Assembly: GCA_035079385.1 (NCBI GenBank)
Contig: JAVHKY010000010.1
Coordinates: 496,001 to 560,000 of the forward strand
Reading direction: 5' to 3'
DNA: 64,000 nucleotides
Source of the DNA: Aspidiotus rigidus
Lineage: Eukaryota > Arthropoda > Insecta > Hemiptera > Diaspididae
Numbering within the stretch: position 1 is the stretch's first letter; each line of letters opens with the position of its first letter. Position numbers and translations under genes: made by a program. Shown here in pieces: positions 46,261 to 59,782 of the stretch. Under the pieces are notes generated by a model, which made no database searches, was not told the DNA's origin, and saw only the letters and a program-made list of their open reading frames with translations.

Positions 46261-49200
46261 CCTGGTCATTGTTATGGCTCGCAGATCCCAAAATTCGGGT
46301 ACTACTCTTTAGCATCTACTATACTGGGCGATACAGTATACTGAACTACGGGTGCGGCAAAAGTCGGTTTCCCAATTTGCATCGAAGAAAAAAAAAAAGA
46401 AAAACAGTAAGTGAAGGCAACCCCGAGCAACCAACGAAGTATAGGCTGCGAGTTTTTTCTCTTCCTCTACACAATTGACTTTCTTGTTCCTTCTGTTTCG
46501 TTGGTAAACTATCAAAAACAGTTCGTAAGTATTCCTTCTGCGCCTAATACCTTGTGTATCTACGTTCAACTATACAAATTAGAAGTTTCTAAAAATAAAA
46601 TATGATTTCAGAAAATAATATTATGGAAATTAGTAATTTTCATCGTGTTACGATGAATTTTTCCAAGTACATTAAAAAAATATCGTGAAAGATCGAGGGC
46701 GCAGCGGTTGGAGGATATTTCTTTTCTTCTTTTTATACTCAATTTTATCACATTTTTCATCCTCGTAAAGATGACAAATATCTCATCGTAGTCTAATTTC
46801 CGCAGCCAACACGATCGTAAATTAACGTCTCATTTCGATCGTGCGTTCATAGCCTACATTGTATATTTCGGAAGATTATTCCACCTCCTCCTTTTACAGC
46901 CTATGTGAGCTGATAACTAATTATCACGTATCCATTCCTGTTAATAAGGTTTTTTCATCATATTGAATGTCAAGCTTTTCGATACACACGCACGTGCTTG
47001 TATACGAACTGGAAAAGATGCTCACTTTGCTGAATATTTTTTTTAGTAAAATTTGTGGATGTAGTTCTGCTCGACCTCCGTGAGAATTTTACGGAATGTT
47101 TTGGAAGTGAGAGATCGAATTTTTTCAAAATGAAGTAAAGGTAACTTGTCAGTCTAAGAACTCCCACTCTGCACACGTGTGTCGTCGGAGTGATGACAAG
47201 AATCATTAACTTCTGTTTTCATATTCGACGCAAAGGCTGAATAATCTCGTCGGAAAATTTTTCAAATCTCCTTTCGTGACATATTTTTTCTTCACCGGTT
47301 AGACCAGCGGATGACCACAATTTTCGGCGATGTTGATGAAAAGATTTACTCTTCCAGTTTGCGCGTGCGTACAATTTCTTCTGATAAATGCGTGATGAAG
47401 AAATATTTTGACGTTCTGTATAACGCGGGTTTAGCAACTTTTCGATATATATACGCGTTGAAATCCGTTTCCAACATTTTGGATGAATAGCTTTACTTTG
47501 CTTCTTTCGTCTCTTACGGGTGTTTTATGACGATTATCACATCGCGAACTTCCACTTCTGTATACGAGTTCTGCACCAAGAAGTGACTGGTGGGCGGACA
47601 CGTTTCTACGCTATACCGTACGTTATCGATGAATTATGGTCGAGCTTTTTTCTTTTAATTTCGTTTAATTGCATTATTCGCGTTTTCACGCTCGTTCATT
47701 TCTAAACGATTCGATGAAAAACAGGGAAAGGAATGGGCGAGTCAAGCAGAAAGTAGAGCTTCGAAAACGCGTATGTGATACAGTATTTAGGTCACTATTT
47801 ATTGTGCGTCTTTATTCGAAAAAATTATCTTATTGTCTTTCTGAATGTTGTTTATTGAGTCGTACGTCCAGAAAAACTAGGCTCTATTGAGGCATTGTAA
47901 GGTTGGTTGAAGTCAATTTCATTTGTATGTATCATTTTCACTTGGAAGTTTTTGGTTGTTTATCGTAGCTAAAGAAGAGGAAACTGATCGAGTGGTTACC
48001 TGTATCCAATTCGATGGTATCTTTTTTCTCATATCTTGGAAAGTTGAAATCGCGGATTGACTGCTTTTCCACTTTCTGAAGTATTTGAGAAATTGTAATC
48101 TTGAGCCATAAACTGGTTCTCCTTTAGAATCGGTGGTTGAAATTTATAGCTGGAGAATTCTTCAGTGTCTAGTTATGTTTCTTGGGATCTTGACACTCCC
48201 TATCCCCTGACAATAAAAAAGAGTTATTTTCTCTCTCTACCTCTCCATCTCTCTTGCAGAACATCATTTTTATATTGAAGTACATGAGTGTCTTACATCA
48301 GGGACGAATCGGTTCATTTTCATCATCCCCCCTCTGCTTTTAAGAACTGTAATTTCATGTTCAAGACGCGAGCAAGGATACGAGATTAATCTTTTTCGAG
48401 GTTGATAATCTCTTCCGGAGACTCACTATGTTCCTACATGCTTCTAAGGAAAACATATTATGCGGAATTAAAATTATTTCGATGACTCGATAGAAAGGAA
48501 TATGTAGCGGGCGGATACAATGAAATCTGCAGTCGTATTCATCTTTGGCACCGGAATCGTTATTGTATGCAGGAGAGGTGTGTAATTCAAAAAAATTCTT
48601 AGAAAATGGAACGCGCTAAACTCGAAAGTGAGCCTTGTATAATGTGTGATGCTCTTGTATGTAAGAATTTGAGATACCTTCACACACTATAATATATACA
48701 CCATCCGTAATACTATATTATGCTTGTACGGAGGCAAATTAAAAGGTATGCGATCGTTGTTTCCTCAACGCGTTACTTGTAGAAAAGCGTGGTTCTGTAA
48801 AAGGTCACGTTTTTGGCTATGTACGCATGTAGGTGCCGGACGCTTTCTTGTGTAGAAACGGGCAATCGCATTTCGCAATTCGTTTGGCAACGACGTTAAT
48901 CAGCGTCGAAAAATGTGTACGTCTCTCGCGGACGGCGAAAACGACGACGTCGACACGGTCTTCTCGCAAATTTCGGTTTTCATTTCCCATACTATAGTGT
49001 ACCTGCTGGCTAAAAATTTCGGCCTTCATTCCGCTTCGTTTCTGCTCCTTGGCCCTCTAAATAATACGAGAAAAGGTGACAGTTGGATCCCTTTGTTTAA
49101 CGTTTGAGAAACCTTGTTCGAGACTTTGAATAGTTTAATTTCGAAGCTCTGTCTCAGGATTGGCTGGTTCAAGATGAGTAAATTTTTACTCGCTGCTAAT

Positions 49201-50040
49201 TGGTCAATTCGAAATCGAAGATTAGAAATTTTCGCTGAAAGGTTGAAAATACATTGATACTCTCTACCCTTAAACCTGATTGCTGGCAAAATAGGAATTG
49301 ACAACATTTTTTCAACTTTTATACATCCGAGACGAGTCAAGTTACCTGGGGATATTTTATAATTGGAACTTGGAGATTTAGAAAATTTTCGATCTTAAAG
49401 TTTCATACCCGATGAGACGGTGCAAAAGTATGTTCAAAATGTCTTAATTTTTGTGTATCGGCTTGAGACTGACCCCAAGCCTAATAAATGGTCACAGTGG
49501 GTAACTTCATTGAAAAAATCTTTTCTAGCTGAACTGAATACATCATGTGTCCTCGTGGTACTTTTACTTTCGAATTTTATCTTGAGGATGTAATGGAATG
49601 AAGATTTTAAGAGGATTATGTGACAACTTCTTCTCTTTTCACTGAAAGAGAAACTAGAGACGGTTGCCTGGTGGAACCATCTTCTGTTTCTAATGACTTT
49701 GTATTGTTATTTCATGTCGGTGCTCTGTCCCAGTCTCCACCTCCGCCTCGAGAGAGGTAGTCTCTCTCCTGTGTAAATGCGTCAGTTCAGACCGGTGATC
49801 TTCTAGAAGCGTTATCCATGTGTGACATCGACGAAGATCGACGTCACGTCATGCTAGACTTACAATCAACGGAACGATTAGGCAGGGAGATTCGACTCTT
49901 CGTCCTTATTTGTGAATCTGCGCTGGGAGTCATTTTCCAGTGATGTTCGGAAAAACTTCATCTACAAGGATGAATCTCAGTTTTCATCGTAGGAAAAGAC
50001 CTTACTCGATATGGTTCGACTTTTCGAAGTTCGCTAGCAT
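46261..50040. other. Gene-poor stretch, middle part
   Basis: No recognised gene in 3.8 kb. A CpG-richer patch at about 48830-49000 stands out from the AT-rich background and could be regulatory. Confidence 0.4.
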
Positions 50041-51945
50041 CAGGCCTGCCAACGGGTCACTATTTCAGTGACTTGGTCACTGTTTGTCACTATTGACCCA
50101 AAATAGTCACAATTGATCGCTATTTCTATAAAATAAAGAACAAGGGGGGGGGCGATGATACAGTAAGTAACAAGTCCACAAGAAAAAAAACTCACGGGAT
50201 CATTAACGTAGTTAACGAGGGATGTTGGGGAACCTGTTTCATGGGGCACGTGGATCTGGAAAATGTGGCTTGTGACATCACAAGACTGACCTATGACGTC
50301 ATTAAATTTTCAGGCCCGGACTTTGGAGCTGTATATAATAGGAAGAGGATTTCAAAAAAACTGATCCATGATGTTATCAGATTGTGACATCACAGAACCG
50401 GACTTTGGAGCTATATATGATAGGAGAGAGACTTGGAGAAATTTCGACCTCCGAGCTATTATTATGATAGGAGAAGGATTTGGAAATTCGACCTTCGAGC
50501 TATGTTTGACAGAAGGGGGATTTGAAAAAAATTTCGACCTTGAGTTATATATGATACGATCCCAAGGTTGCCGGCTGCCTGGACAGCGGACATTTTTCTG
50601 GAACCCCCCGATAAAATAGGTTCCCTGGTTCCCTGTTAATACTTTCGAATATATTACTACGTTTCCTCGTGAGCCTAAGGGAGTTCCCTTTCCTCAGAGA
50701 GGAGTAATTTTATTCAAGTCCCAAAAACATTTCCTTCCCAACGAATCCGAGTTTTGCTGTTCGTCAAGATAAATATCATTTTTCTCCCTCTCTTATTAAG
50801 CATAGAAGGTGGAATGCGCTCTTGCTCGCAAAGAAACGCAGGAAGAAGTTCATCGTTACGATTCTCAAGCTCCGTGGTTAATAACGAACCGTCTTTTTGG
50901 CCAGTGGGTTCAACGTACTCTCCATGCTGTGAAACTGCTTCTACGTCCCCTCCAAACTCCTTCCTCTAAGAGGACCACCTCTTATTCAGCGGATGATTTT
51001 AATGCATTGGCGAGAGAAGAAAGACACTCGTACTTCAATGTTTTTCTTGGGAGGGAAAATTCCTGGGAATTCATTTGAGTACCATGATCGTTTTGTATCT
51101 ACATTGAACGAATCAAGTCTTGGGTTGATGTTGAACCCGTGGTACATAACTTTTATCGACTCTCATAGGCTGTAAGGGAGTCTATAAAAGAGCAAATTGA
51201 TGAGTTAAAACAATAAGGTGTCATTCCATTTACTACATGCAAGTCCTTTTTCTTATGAAAATGGTACTGCGTCGCCTCATCAAATCTAATATATGAAGGC
51301 GCCATTCGTATCACAATACAGTGTCAAAAAAGATCGGCGTAAGCGGGATGCTGCTGTGCTTCTTTCTGTTCGAGGATCATTATAATTGGCCTGTATGTGG
51401 TTTCGGAACACTTGATGAGCTTCCTTTGTCTTACGGTTTACCTCAATTTCCATGACGTGGTAGTGATCTCCAACATCTGAGGGTATTTGTGCTCTTTTTT
51501 TCAGTTAGTCTTTTGATTGGATGATAACCAGCCAAGGAAGATAGGAAGACGTGTAGGTTCATGTCACCCTACCCGATTGAACTGATGATTGGTGTGCAGT
51601 TGAATGAGTTGTCGAGTGCTTTTATCCCTGTACCCTGCTTCCTCCATCATTATTTATTACAGGTGGACTACCAGAAAATCAGAAAGTTAACGTTTCTCCT
51701 AAAAATATTTATCGCGCTGTGTCAGTCAAGCTGGAATTAGCTAACGATCGTCATTGCGATCAGCTATCTTTGTTTTCAAGTTCTGTATTCAATTACTACG
51801 AGTAATAGTGCTGATATTCATGATAGGTATGATAGAATTGACTAAATCACTTTTTAGTCATTTTTTGAAGTCACTAATTGGTCACTTCTTTTTTTTTCGA
51901 AGTCACTATTTCACTATTTTTTTCAATATTCAGTGTTGGTAGACC
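50041..51945. mobile_element. Possible decayed hAT element, about 1.9 kb
   Basis: The left end CAGGCCTGCCAAC closely resembles the TIR of the hAT MITE at 34418 (CAGGCCTGCTCAAC). The right end, on the minus strand, reads AGGTCTACCAACACTG. Both ends carry 'gtcactatt' subterminal repeats (50057-50110 and 51850-51920). Flanks GCTAGCAT and ACTAGCTT agree at 6 of 8 positions, as an aged 8-bp duplication would. No transposase frame survives that I can recognise. Confidence 0.45.
50310..50625. repeat. Degenerate tandem repeat, unit about 55-60 bp
   Basis: At least four units of the form 'gga(c)tttggagctatatatgataggagaggatttggaaaatttcgacct' can be followed. The complement of this unit appears at about 23390-23480 in the regucalcin intron. 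Confidence 0.6.
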
Positions 51946-54114
51946 TACTAGCTTTATTTTAAAGTTTTATTCGCATCAATTCTTTCATCTTATCCAGCTT
52001 GGCCGAAATTGAAAATCAGAATCGTCATTTAATTCAGTTCTGCAGCTATACGTTCTTTTTGTCGAGTCGCTTATACTATTTTCTTCTTCATGCTTCTTAT
52101 GCACGATCTTGACTGTGAGTTATTGTCTACTATTCCTCACACACTTTGCTGCATTACGAAGTTGATTTGAGTAGTCATTTGGTATGTTTGACGGTTCCAA
52201 TCAAATTTAGAGGACGGATTTCTAAACCTTCTGAACAACGAAACAGAGTTCTTCTTCAGTGTTCGTTTTTTTTTTTCTTTTTTACATCGCTGTAGCTAAT
52301 GTTACATCATTGATATTTTTATTATAATTTATGCGAGCTTCTTTTAAGTGGTGGAGGAGGAAGTATGGTATTTATTTGAAGCGTTTTGTACAATATTTTA
52401 TTGCATTAGTTGTTCTTTTTGCGGGGATCCAATTATTACACACGACAATACAAAATAATTAAATTTTGAAGACACCAAGTCCCCTCCCAAGCGTCTATTT
52501 GTTGAAAAAATGTAATTATCCCCATCTACCCTATATTTTTGTGCAAATTCTGCGAATCTAATAGAAGACGACGACAACAACGTGTATTACCTCATTATTG
52601 CAGAAACAGTTCCAAAAGTTGGTTTATAAATCATTCTTTCCCTCTTCCTCGTATATAAAAGCGCTATTTGAATTTCCAGTGTGGTCGTTGCACCGACGCG
52701 CTCGTCTCCTGTCCTTTAAAAATTTCCTGTTATTGTCCCAGCGAGAGCACATTTCCGGTGTCGAAAAACTGCGTATTTAACATACCATTTATCTGAGTAC
52801 GTGTACACCTTGTATTCTGGTCGCGTTTTTGGTAGCTTACACGTATTCATTTCTTTTCTTCGATCGCTACTACTGCCACCGCGAGATGTGCACCACAAGT
52901 ACAGGGCAACGCTCAAGAAGACATCGAAGCGACAGTTTTTTGCGCGCTGACATTTAAAATGTCTCTTACACGTCTCTGAACTTAAGGACACTGCACACAC
53001 ACGAGATCGTGTACACGTACACTTGAACGTATTCAGCTCTCTCATTCGTATCATCCTAAAAGACGGTGGCGATTATTATTATTATTATCCTCCTCATCAT
53101 CGCTATTATTCCAATTGGAACTAATCTAGTTGGCAAAATGTCTCGGTTCCGAGAAATACTACTGGTATTATTACGAAAATATAGGACGAACTAGTAAAAT
53201 TCTCTAATCGTACACGTACACACCACACTCAAGAATGCATGCTACAGCAAATTTTATCATCTGGCGCTGGGTAAAAACGATGCTGTTGAATGAGTAATGA
53301 TCATCTGGACGAAAAGTCGGCGTAGTCAGCGGCCGGACGAGTCACCGTGCGTGTACCTTGTTCACGTTGCGAACAAATTGCCGATTTCTGGTTTAATTTT
53401 TGGACACTATTCAGCGTATCTGAGAGAAAAGAAGAATGAGGGTAGAAGATGTGAAGTTAGCAAAGAAGGGGTAGGAAGGTTAGTCTGAAGTGCAATGTGT
53501 ATTTGTAGACTTCTTGAAATTCGATGTTTTGACTACACGATGTTATTTCTTTCTTGGGAATAAATCCTCGATGACAATATTATTGTGTATCAAACTGTGT
53601 ACGCATATGCTGGAATAGAAGGCTAGTTATCCTAACATACGCAATTGTTCTGACGAGGGAAAAGGGATAGAACTGGGGGGGGGGGTTGGTCTAAACTAGT
53701 TCATTTTTTATTTTTGAATAGAGGCAAAGGAGGCGCCCTCTAGATTTACCATGGCGGCAGTTTGAAGAAGCTTGCAAAAAAAAGTGATTAATAGAAAGAA
53801 GTCATCCAATAAATCTAAAATTATATTCATCTGAAAGAAAATTGAAAGGGCAACAAGTTTTGTTCTCCGCATTTTTCATGAAAAACAATTTGAAATGGTA
53901 AAAATTTTATTAGTATGTTGTGTTATGGTAGAAAACATCATGATCACTTTTCTCGCAGAACAAGCGCTCCTCGCGGGACCTTAAGGACGGTACCGATGGC
54001 TAAAACGCTGCTTATTAGTATGGATTACAGTGTAGAAAAGTAAGCTTGTTAGCGTGAACCAAAAGACGCCACAAGGAGGTCAGCTTACAACGTCTTCCAT
54101 CCACAAAACTTGGA
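51946..54114. other. Gene-poor stretch
   Basis: No recognised gene. Contains an ATT-type microsatellite (about 53073-53090) and a G-run (about 53677-53689). Confidence 0.4.
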
Positions 54115-54620
54115 GCTATGTTTCATCAAAAATCACGCACCAAACTTACCAAAACAGATTATAAGCATTCTGGGCACCCGTTAAATTCATCAAAGCACAT
54201 GGTACGAACCAAAGTTGTGCAACATGGTGTGGAAATTTCATTTTCTTCATCAGAACTAAGACCGGTGTCGCAAACAGGGCACAGAATAGGTCCAACGAAT
54301 CCAACTTTCATCGGTTTTGCACTTGAACAGACTCAGTGTTCTTCCGTTTTACTGGCTTACTTCGGTCTGCCTTCGATTTATTGAACGAGCATAGCTGATG
54401 TTCAGCGCGTTTTGGTCGTCCACGGACTTCCAATTTCTTTCGGAACTGTAGGTTTTCAAATCGATTGCCCGGCTCACTGCGTGATGCACCTGCCTCGTTA
54501 TTCTGCTTCTGCGGACCGACAACAATTGATGCAAATTGTTCTTCTGTTGCAAATCTCCTTCATTCTTCCTCTAATTTTCGTTTCGACGTGCTTATTGGTC
54601 GGTTCCATGGTTACTTGATA
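54115..54620 (-). pseudogene. Broken zinc-finger coding remnant, probably transposon-derived
   Basis: On the minus strand, 54620 to about 54310 is open in one frame with a basic segment including VRGRPKRAEHQLCSFNKSKA. After a frame change, ATG at 54311 opens 50 codons to 54159. That part has CPVC at residues 11-14, CC at 30-31, C39 and CPEC at 46-49, spacing like a RING or similar zinc-binding finger. The pieces fit one reading order only with a frameshift, so I treat it as a decayed gene. Basic-linker-plus-finger tails occur in transposase-derived insect proteins; this assignment is from general resemblance only. Confidence 0.4.
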
Positions 54621-55336
54621 AGGTACCTATAGATAGCAGTACAAATAAGATGAGATTGTAATTCTCACAACTAGAGTCGTCATTTGAACCGTAGTCACCT
54701 ACAAGAAATGAAGAAGGTTCTTGCTCAGAAGCTGACCTCGTGATGTCTTCTGGTTCACACTAACAAGCTACAGCATCTTAGTCGTACCTACGAATAATCA
54801 CTTTGTTTTTCTATGACCTGATTATCTGTCTCCTTTGAATACACGATACTAGGCTAAGAAAAGTGTCGGGGCCGGGGCTTCAAGAGAGTGCAAACTAGTT
54901 GTATGCTATAGGCTACGCCAGGTTGAGAGGGGGATAGGGTGGAGCTTTGAGAAGGTAAAATAAATACTGACGTATAATATTGTCCTGATTTCAACCGCTG
55001 ATGACGTCACAAGGCAGGTTGGGTCTTGACCTACGTTTGGAACAAGATATAAATAGATAAACCTAAACATGATCTTGACGTATTTGTTTCTGCTAGTACA
55101 TTTTTCTTTCTTCAATTCCGATCATTCAAAGTCATACAATCTCCTCCCTGAAAAATTGTGTGGAAAATCTGGAGAAGAAGAAGAAGAGTAGATGAAGGAG
55201 ACGGGCTATGTGTTGCTGTCGATGGGAAAAAGTTACAAAAGAATTGATGCGAAATAATGTTGACTAGAGATTATCTAGAAACTTTTTTTTTTTTTCTTCC
55301 CTCAAGAGGTATTTAACTACGAGTACTTAACGGGTG

Positions 55337-55604
55337 CAAGGTGTCTACAGGTGCTGAAAAGTCCTTCAAGTCATGAAAAATCATGAATTTTGGAAATGGA
55401 TGCTACAAGCCCTGAAAAGTACTGAAATTTCTGGAAAAAATCGTCCAGGTCCTTCTTTTTCATGACAAGACGGTGCTTTCAGAAATCTTTGTTACAAAAA
55501 ATTTAATTGTGATTTTCAATATCGAAGTAGGCAAACTAAAAAGTCCTGCCAAAGGTCCTGCAAAAGTGCTTCATTTTTAATTTTCAATTTTTGTAGATAC
55601 CCTG
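55337..55604. mobile_element. TIR element with GGTGTCTACA ends
   Basis: The left end CAAGGTGTCTACAG and the right end, on the minus strand, CAGGGTATCTACA bound about 268 bp. The interior has many 'tgaaaagtcct' phrases. The ends resemble the CAGGGTGTCCAC element at 59836. No clear duplication. Confidence 0.55.
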
Positions 55605-57463
55605 GGGTGTCACTACTCGGAAAGAAATATTGGGATAAAATAGATTGGATCAGAGGACGTTTGAAGTGTCTGTGATATTTTCTGAATTTTTGGAAAGAGC
55701 AGAAAGGGCTCGAGAGAGGACAGGAAATAGATGTCTGATGTTTACGAGAGAAGGGTAGGTGAAAAAATATGAGACAAATTAATTTTCAGTTTGGCAGTAT
55801 TGGAATGAAGGAGAAGCAGAAAGTCCGAGTAGAAGGAAGGAGTGGGTTACGAGAGTGTGCCCAATTCGTAGTCGAGTTATGACTATTTCTTCGCGGCGTG
55901 AGGAACACATTGAAAAAGATGATAAGTTTTCCCCAAAATAAGAAGTAACCATATCTTGGTAGGAAAAATTGCGAGAGTCGTTTCAGGAAACAAACTGTGA
56001 AAAATTGAAAAACCCCATAAAATCCATAAACAATTTAGTATTTTTGGTTGGATCATCTCGCTTAAACTGCAAGTTTTTGGACTTAATCAACCTTTTTGAC
56101 CGCAGTTAGCTATCAAACTCCGCGTAGCTCCTTTAGCTGATAACAAAATCAATCTTTTGTTTGGCTTTTGAATGTTAGAACGTCGCGTCGTTTGTTTCTC
56201 TGTCATACACGGAAGCAGATCAATGATTCAATTCCAACCACTAGGTACTTTTTTTGCTATGCTTTTTATGATCCATACTTAGCTGAATCTAGCTTGTATC
56301 CTTATGCTTTCTTTTTTACAAAAGTGAGTCATTACTCACACCTGTGGTGGTATGTGTTTGCAAAAAATCCGAGCTTGCATCTAACATCGGTAATTTCTCG
56401 GTAGTGTGTCTGACTTTCCCCTAGATTTACATTTTGAGTACTCGCTAGAGAAATGTCGAGACGCGGTCCTACATTTTAAAAGTGAGAACATAAATTTACC
56501 TTAATGCTGCTAGTTACATATAACATATATTGGAATATTTGAGGTCGTGAGTATGAAGGGAAAATTATCGTCCGCAATTTACAATATATTTCCCTGTTGT
56601 TACCTACCTTTTTTTTCTCTCTCTCTCTCTTTTACTTTTTTCATTGGCGCATTCTTCTATTCGCGTTGTTACGATAATTATTTTTTACGTGTGACAAGAG
56701 TGACAGGGGCAACGAGAAACTGCTGACAGACGCCAGTAAAATACGTAAGAAAAAAAAAAGAAGAGAAAAAAAGGAACACAAAATAATATATTTATTCTAA
56801 TAATAGTTGTGGAAAGAAAACTTATAATACTGTGCAGTAGACTAATATTGTAAATAAAGTGAAATAATAATATTGTACCTACACAACCGCAAACGCGTAT
56901 TTTCAAGGCTATTACACACTCCGTTAATTTAATAACTAGAGATATCTGCATACACGCGGTTGCTCTCAGCATAAATAAATTCATATGATGTACGCTAAAT
57001 TGTCTAATGAAAATGTCACCGCCGTCTCATCAAAACAATATACCTTTTAAACGTCTTCCATATAAAAAGTGTAAAATTTTTGAGCTGCATATGAAATGTG
57101 CAACTGTTTGAAATTCATGAACTGATGTCTGTACCAAAGTGAGATGAAAAATTTCTTTTAAAAAATAGTATAAATTTCTGGAATGACGTCATAATGTACT
57201 TCATGGTAGTTTGGTTGGAAACTTTTCTTCGCGGATGCATGCAAGGCCAGAGCCCCACTCCAAAAGAATTTGATTTCCAACTTCACCTCACTTGAGTCCG
57301 CTGCTGGAAGGGCCCTTTGCATTGACCGCTTAATTGAAACCAGCACAGAAGCTGTTTTCTGAAAGTTCTTATTGATTCGATGTTCAAATTATTTTCTGTA
57401 AGTAGTACAATAAACATCTAGAGTTATGATTGAGCTCAATCTTATCTTGTACACAATGAAGTC
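55605..57463. other. Gene-poor stretch
   Basis: No recognised gene. A CT microsatellite lies at about 56610-56630. Confidence 0.4.
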
Positions 57464-57590
57464 TCTGGCTGATGGCTGCACTTGTATTAAATTCTGCATT
57501 TTGGCGTAAAATAATGTTGTCAACTTACAATGACGTCATCAAAGTAGAGAAAAATTATGCAAATACAGAAATGCAGCCATCAGCTACAGA
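57464..57590. mobile_element. 127-bp hairpin, GCTGATGGCTGCA arms
   Basis: The left arm TCTGGCTGATGGCTGCACTT pairs with a right arm reading TCTGTAGCTGATGGCTGCATTT on the minus strand. The centre contains TGACGTCATC. Confidence 0.55.
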
Positions 57591-57934
57591 TTTTATCCTA
57601 TAAAAGATGAAGTCCAGTGCCAAGTAGCAAATGTAGTATATCTATTCAACTTTGGCTGAAGAATCAGTTTTTGAAAATTTTAAAACTGCCACAGATTGAA
57701 GAAAAGAAGAAAAAACTGCACTTTTCAATGTTGAAAGCAAAGCTGATTTTCTCCAGCAGACGTGGGGGCATTTACAGGAATTTCTTTCTGTTTGCTCTAT
57801 TGCAAAAAGAAGGAAAAAAAAATACAAAAAATAGGTTACTTTTTGTTCTAGTTTACTTGCAGATTTTTCTTATTGTTTGTGTTAGAAGTATTCGTTTGTA
57901 TTTGCTTACAATGAAATGTTTGCCGCGAGGTTAG

Positions 57935-58545
57935 CACTTCCCTCCCACTTCCTCCCACTCCCATGAAAGCCTTCCCATGCCCATTAGGTCTCATTCTGAC
58001 TCTAATTCCTCCTCCTCCCTCCCCACTCCACTAGCTTGTATGACATTCTCTAGCTTCTTAAAAACTTTTTCTCCTCTCCCTTCCCCTCAAAGGAAACATA
58101 ACCTTGATATCCCCCGATTGCCCTCCCACTATTGCTCTCATCCTTTCCCCACATCTGCTGCCCGTACTCCCTCCCTCCCCCTCCCCACCAACCCTATCAG
58201 TCCTGCCCTCTTTAAAATCAGGTCTGTACCCGCATTCTTCCCTCCCTTATCCTTTTCACCTACTGGACCACCCCTTCTACTCGCTCCCATACTGTTTTAT
58301 ACCTCCTCCCACCCTTCTTTCACTCCCTCTCCCATCTTCCCTCCCTCTCACTGTTCCCTTCCAACTGGACTCGTACTATCCCCCAACCCTCCCAGTATTC
58401 TTCACTTGCCTTTCCCAATCCTACGCTATCGATTTCTTTCTTCCCAATACTCCCTTTTGCATTCTCCCTACCTCATCTGTCCTATTTCCCCCAGTCACCC
58501 GCCTCCCCCTTCTCATGACCTTCCTCCAAACTAGACTTATCTAAA
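57935..58545. repeat. About 600-bp pyrimidine-rich tract
   Basis: The plus strand is almost entirely C and T, largely 'cctccc', 'cccttcc' and 'tccctccc' with few purines. Overlapping Pro/Ser/Leu-rich open frames of 185 and 146 codons span it in two frames. That is expected when stop codons, which all need purines, are scarce. Confidence 0.85.
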
Positions 58546-58799
58546 GTATGTTGGGCCGGGACGCTCCGTGCACTTATACTTGGCAGCCGTACAAAGTTTA
58601 TCCATGTTCATGGCTTACCCTGCGTGATCCGATTAGCTACCTTTTGTTTGAGGCTAGGTTTATAGCAGTTAAGCCAGCTGCCAGCGACCCTCGGAAATGA
58701 GATTGCGAGTGATCTTATGCGATTTTACCCGAGATCGTTATGTAGTTCCGTTTCAGCAGTTCCTCCAGGCTCCTTCTCCTATCTGATACACTTCGTAAT

Positions 58800-59420
58800 T
58801 CTCGAAAGATTGCTCCTTCCCCCGTCTCCCTATCCAACATGTCCAAAATACTCAATATTCTTGAAACCCCTCCCCCTTCCACATATCCAACATTTCTGAG
58901 ATATACTTCCTCCCCCCTCACCTGGACTTATCCTATACCCTCACCTAGACTGCTCCTATACCCTCAGATAGCCCGTGACTAATCTTTTCAACTTCCTTAG
59001 CATTGCAACTAATACTGATCACAGAAACACGTTGGTTAACGTATTGCGGTCAATGTACATTAGGATAAAAAATAAAATTGAAAATTATTGTTTTAATTTT
59101 TGGTTTTATTCTAGTCACACCTACACCGTGCCCTCACCTAACCTAGCTTTCACCTAACCCTCACCTAAACCTTTTCTACTTGAATAGCATAACAACACAT
59201 AGTAATCAGTGCCTGTTGAACGCTGCTAACAGTCTCACCCACACCGCTCCCTCAGCTAACCCTCGCTTAACCCTGTCCAAACTGTCCTACTTCTATGACA
59301 TTAACACCCATAGCAATCAGTCTACATTGTGCGCCTCCAGTAGGTGCCCCCAACCAGGCGCACCTAAGGTGCACCCAACGACTTCTTATCTAGCCAAGAC
59401 TCTTACAAGCCAATCATGAC
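58800..59420. repeat. C-rich stretch with degenerate CCTAACC phrases
   Basis: Imperfect 'ccctcacctaaccct' phrases recur at about 58920-58970, 59120-59170 and 59240-59275, interleaved with 'aacacatagtaatcagt'-type segments about 100 bp apart. A low-copy degenerate tandem repeat is likely. Confidence 0.5.
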
Positions 59421-59782
59421 TTAAGCTTGACATCCCTGAAATGACGCGTTTGTGAATGATTGTTCCCCTGGGTCTGTAAACCCTGTCTTCCAGCTTTGAA
59501 TGACGCAGTCATGCAGGAGTATCTTTCTCATATTTTTGCTCTGTGGACTTTTCACAATGTTTGAATTGTTGTTTCTCCAGTCGAGTACCAAATTTTGCAA
59601 GTATACTATCGGTTGTTTTTTGTAGTGTTGGCATGTGTCGTGCGATTTATTACTTCATTGTCCCACCTTATCTCGCCAAAAGTTGATTCAAGAACTGCCT
59701 ATAAACTAAATTGATTGATAAATTTCTAATTTATTTGGCACTGCCTCTCACATTATTTTTATAAAATAAACAAATGACCAAC

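Noticed and set aside
57977..58544. Overlapping open frames of 185 and 146 codons, Pro/Ser/Leu-rich
   Set aside because: They arise because the plus strand is nearly free of purines and so of stop codons; two frames are open at once and neither resembles a protein family.
58717..58921. Short frames of 60-68 codons on both strands
   Set aside because: Mirror-image by-products of a C/T-rich segment.
59120..59275. Interstitial insect telomere repeat (CCTAA)n
   Set aside because: The CCTAACC phrases are irregular and separated by unrelated bases; no run of perfect pentamers.
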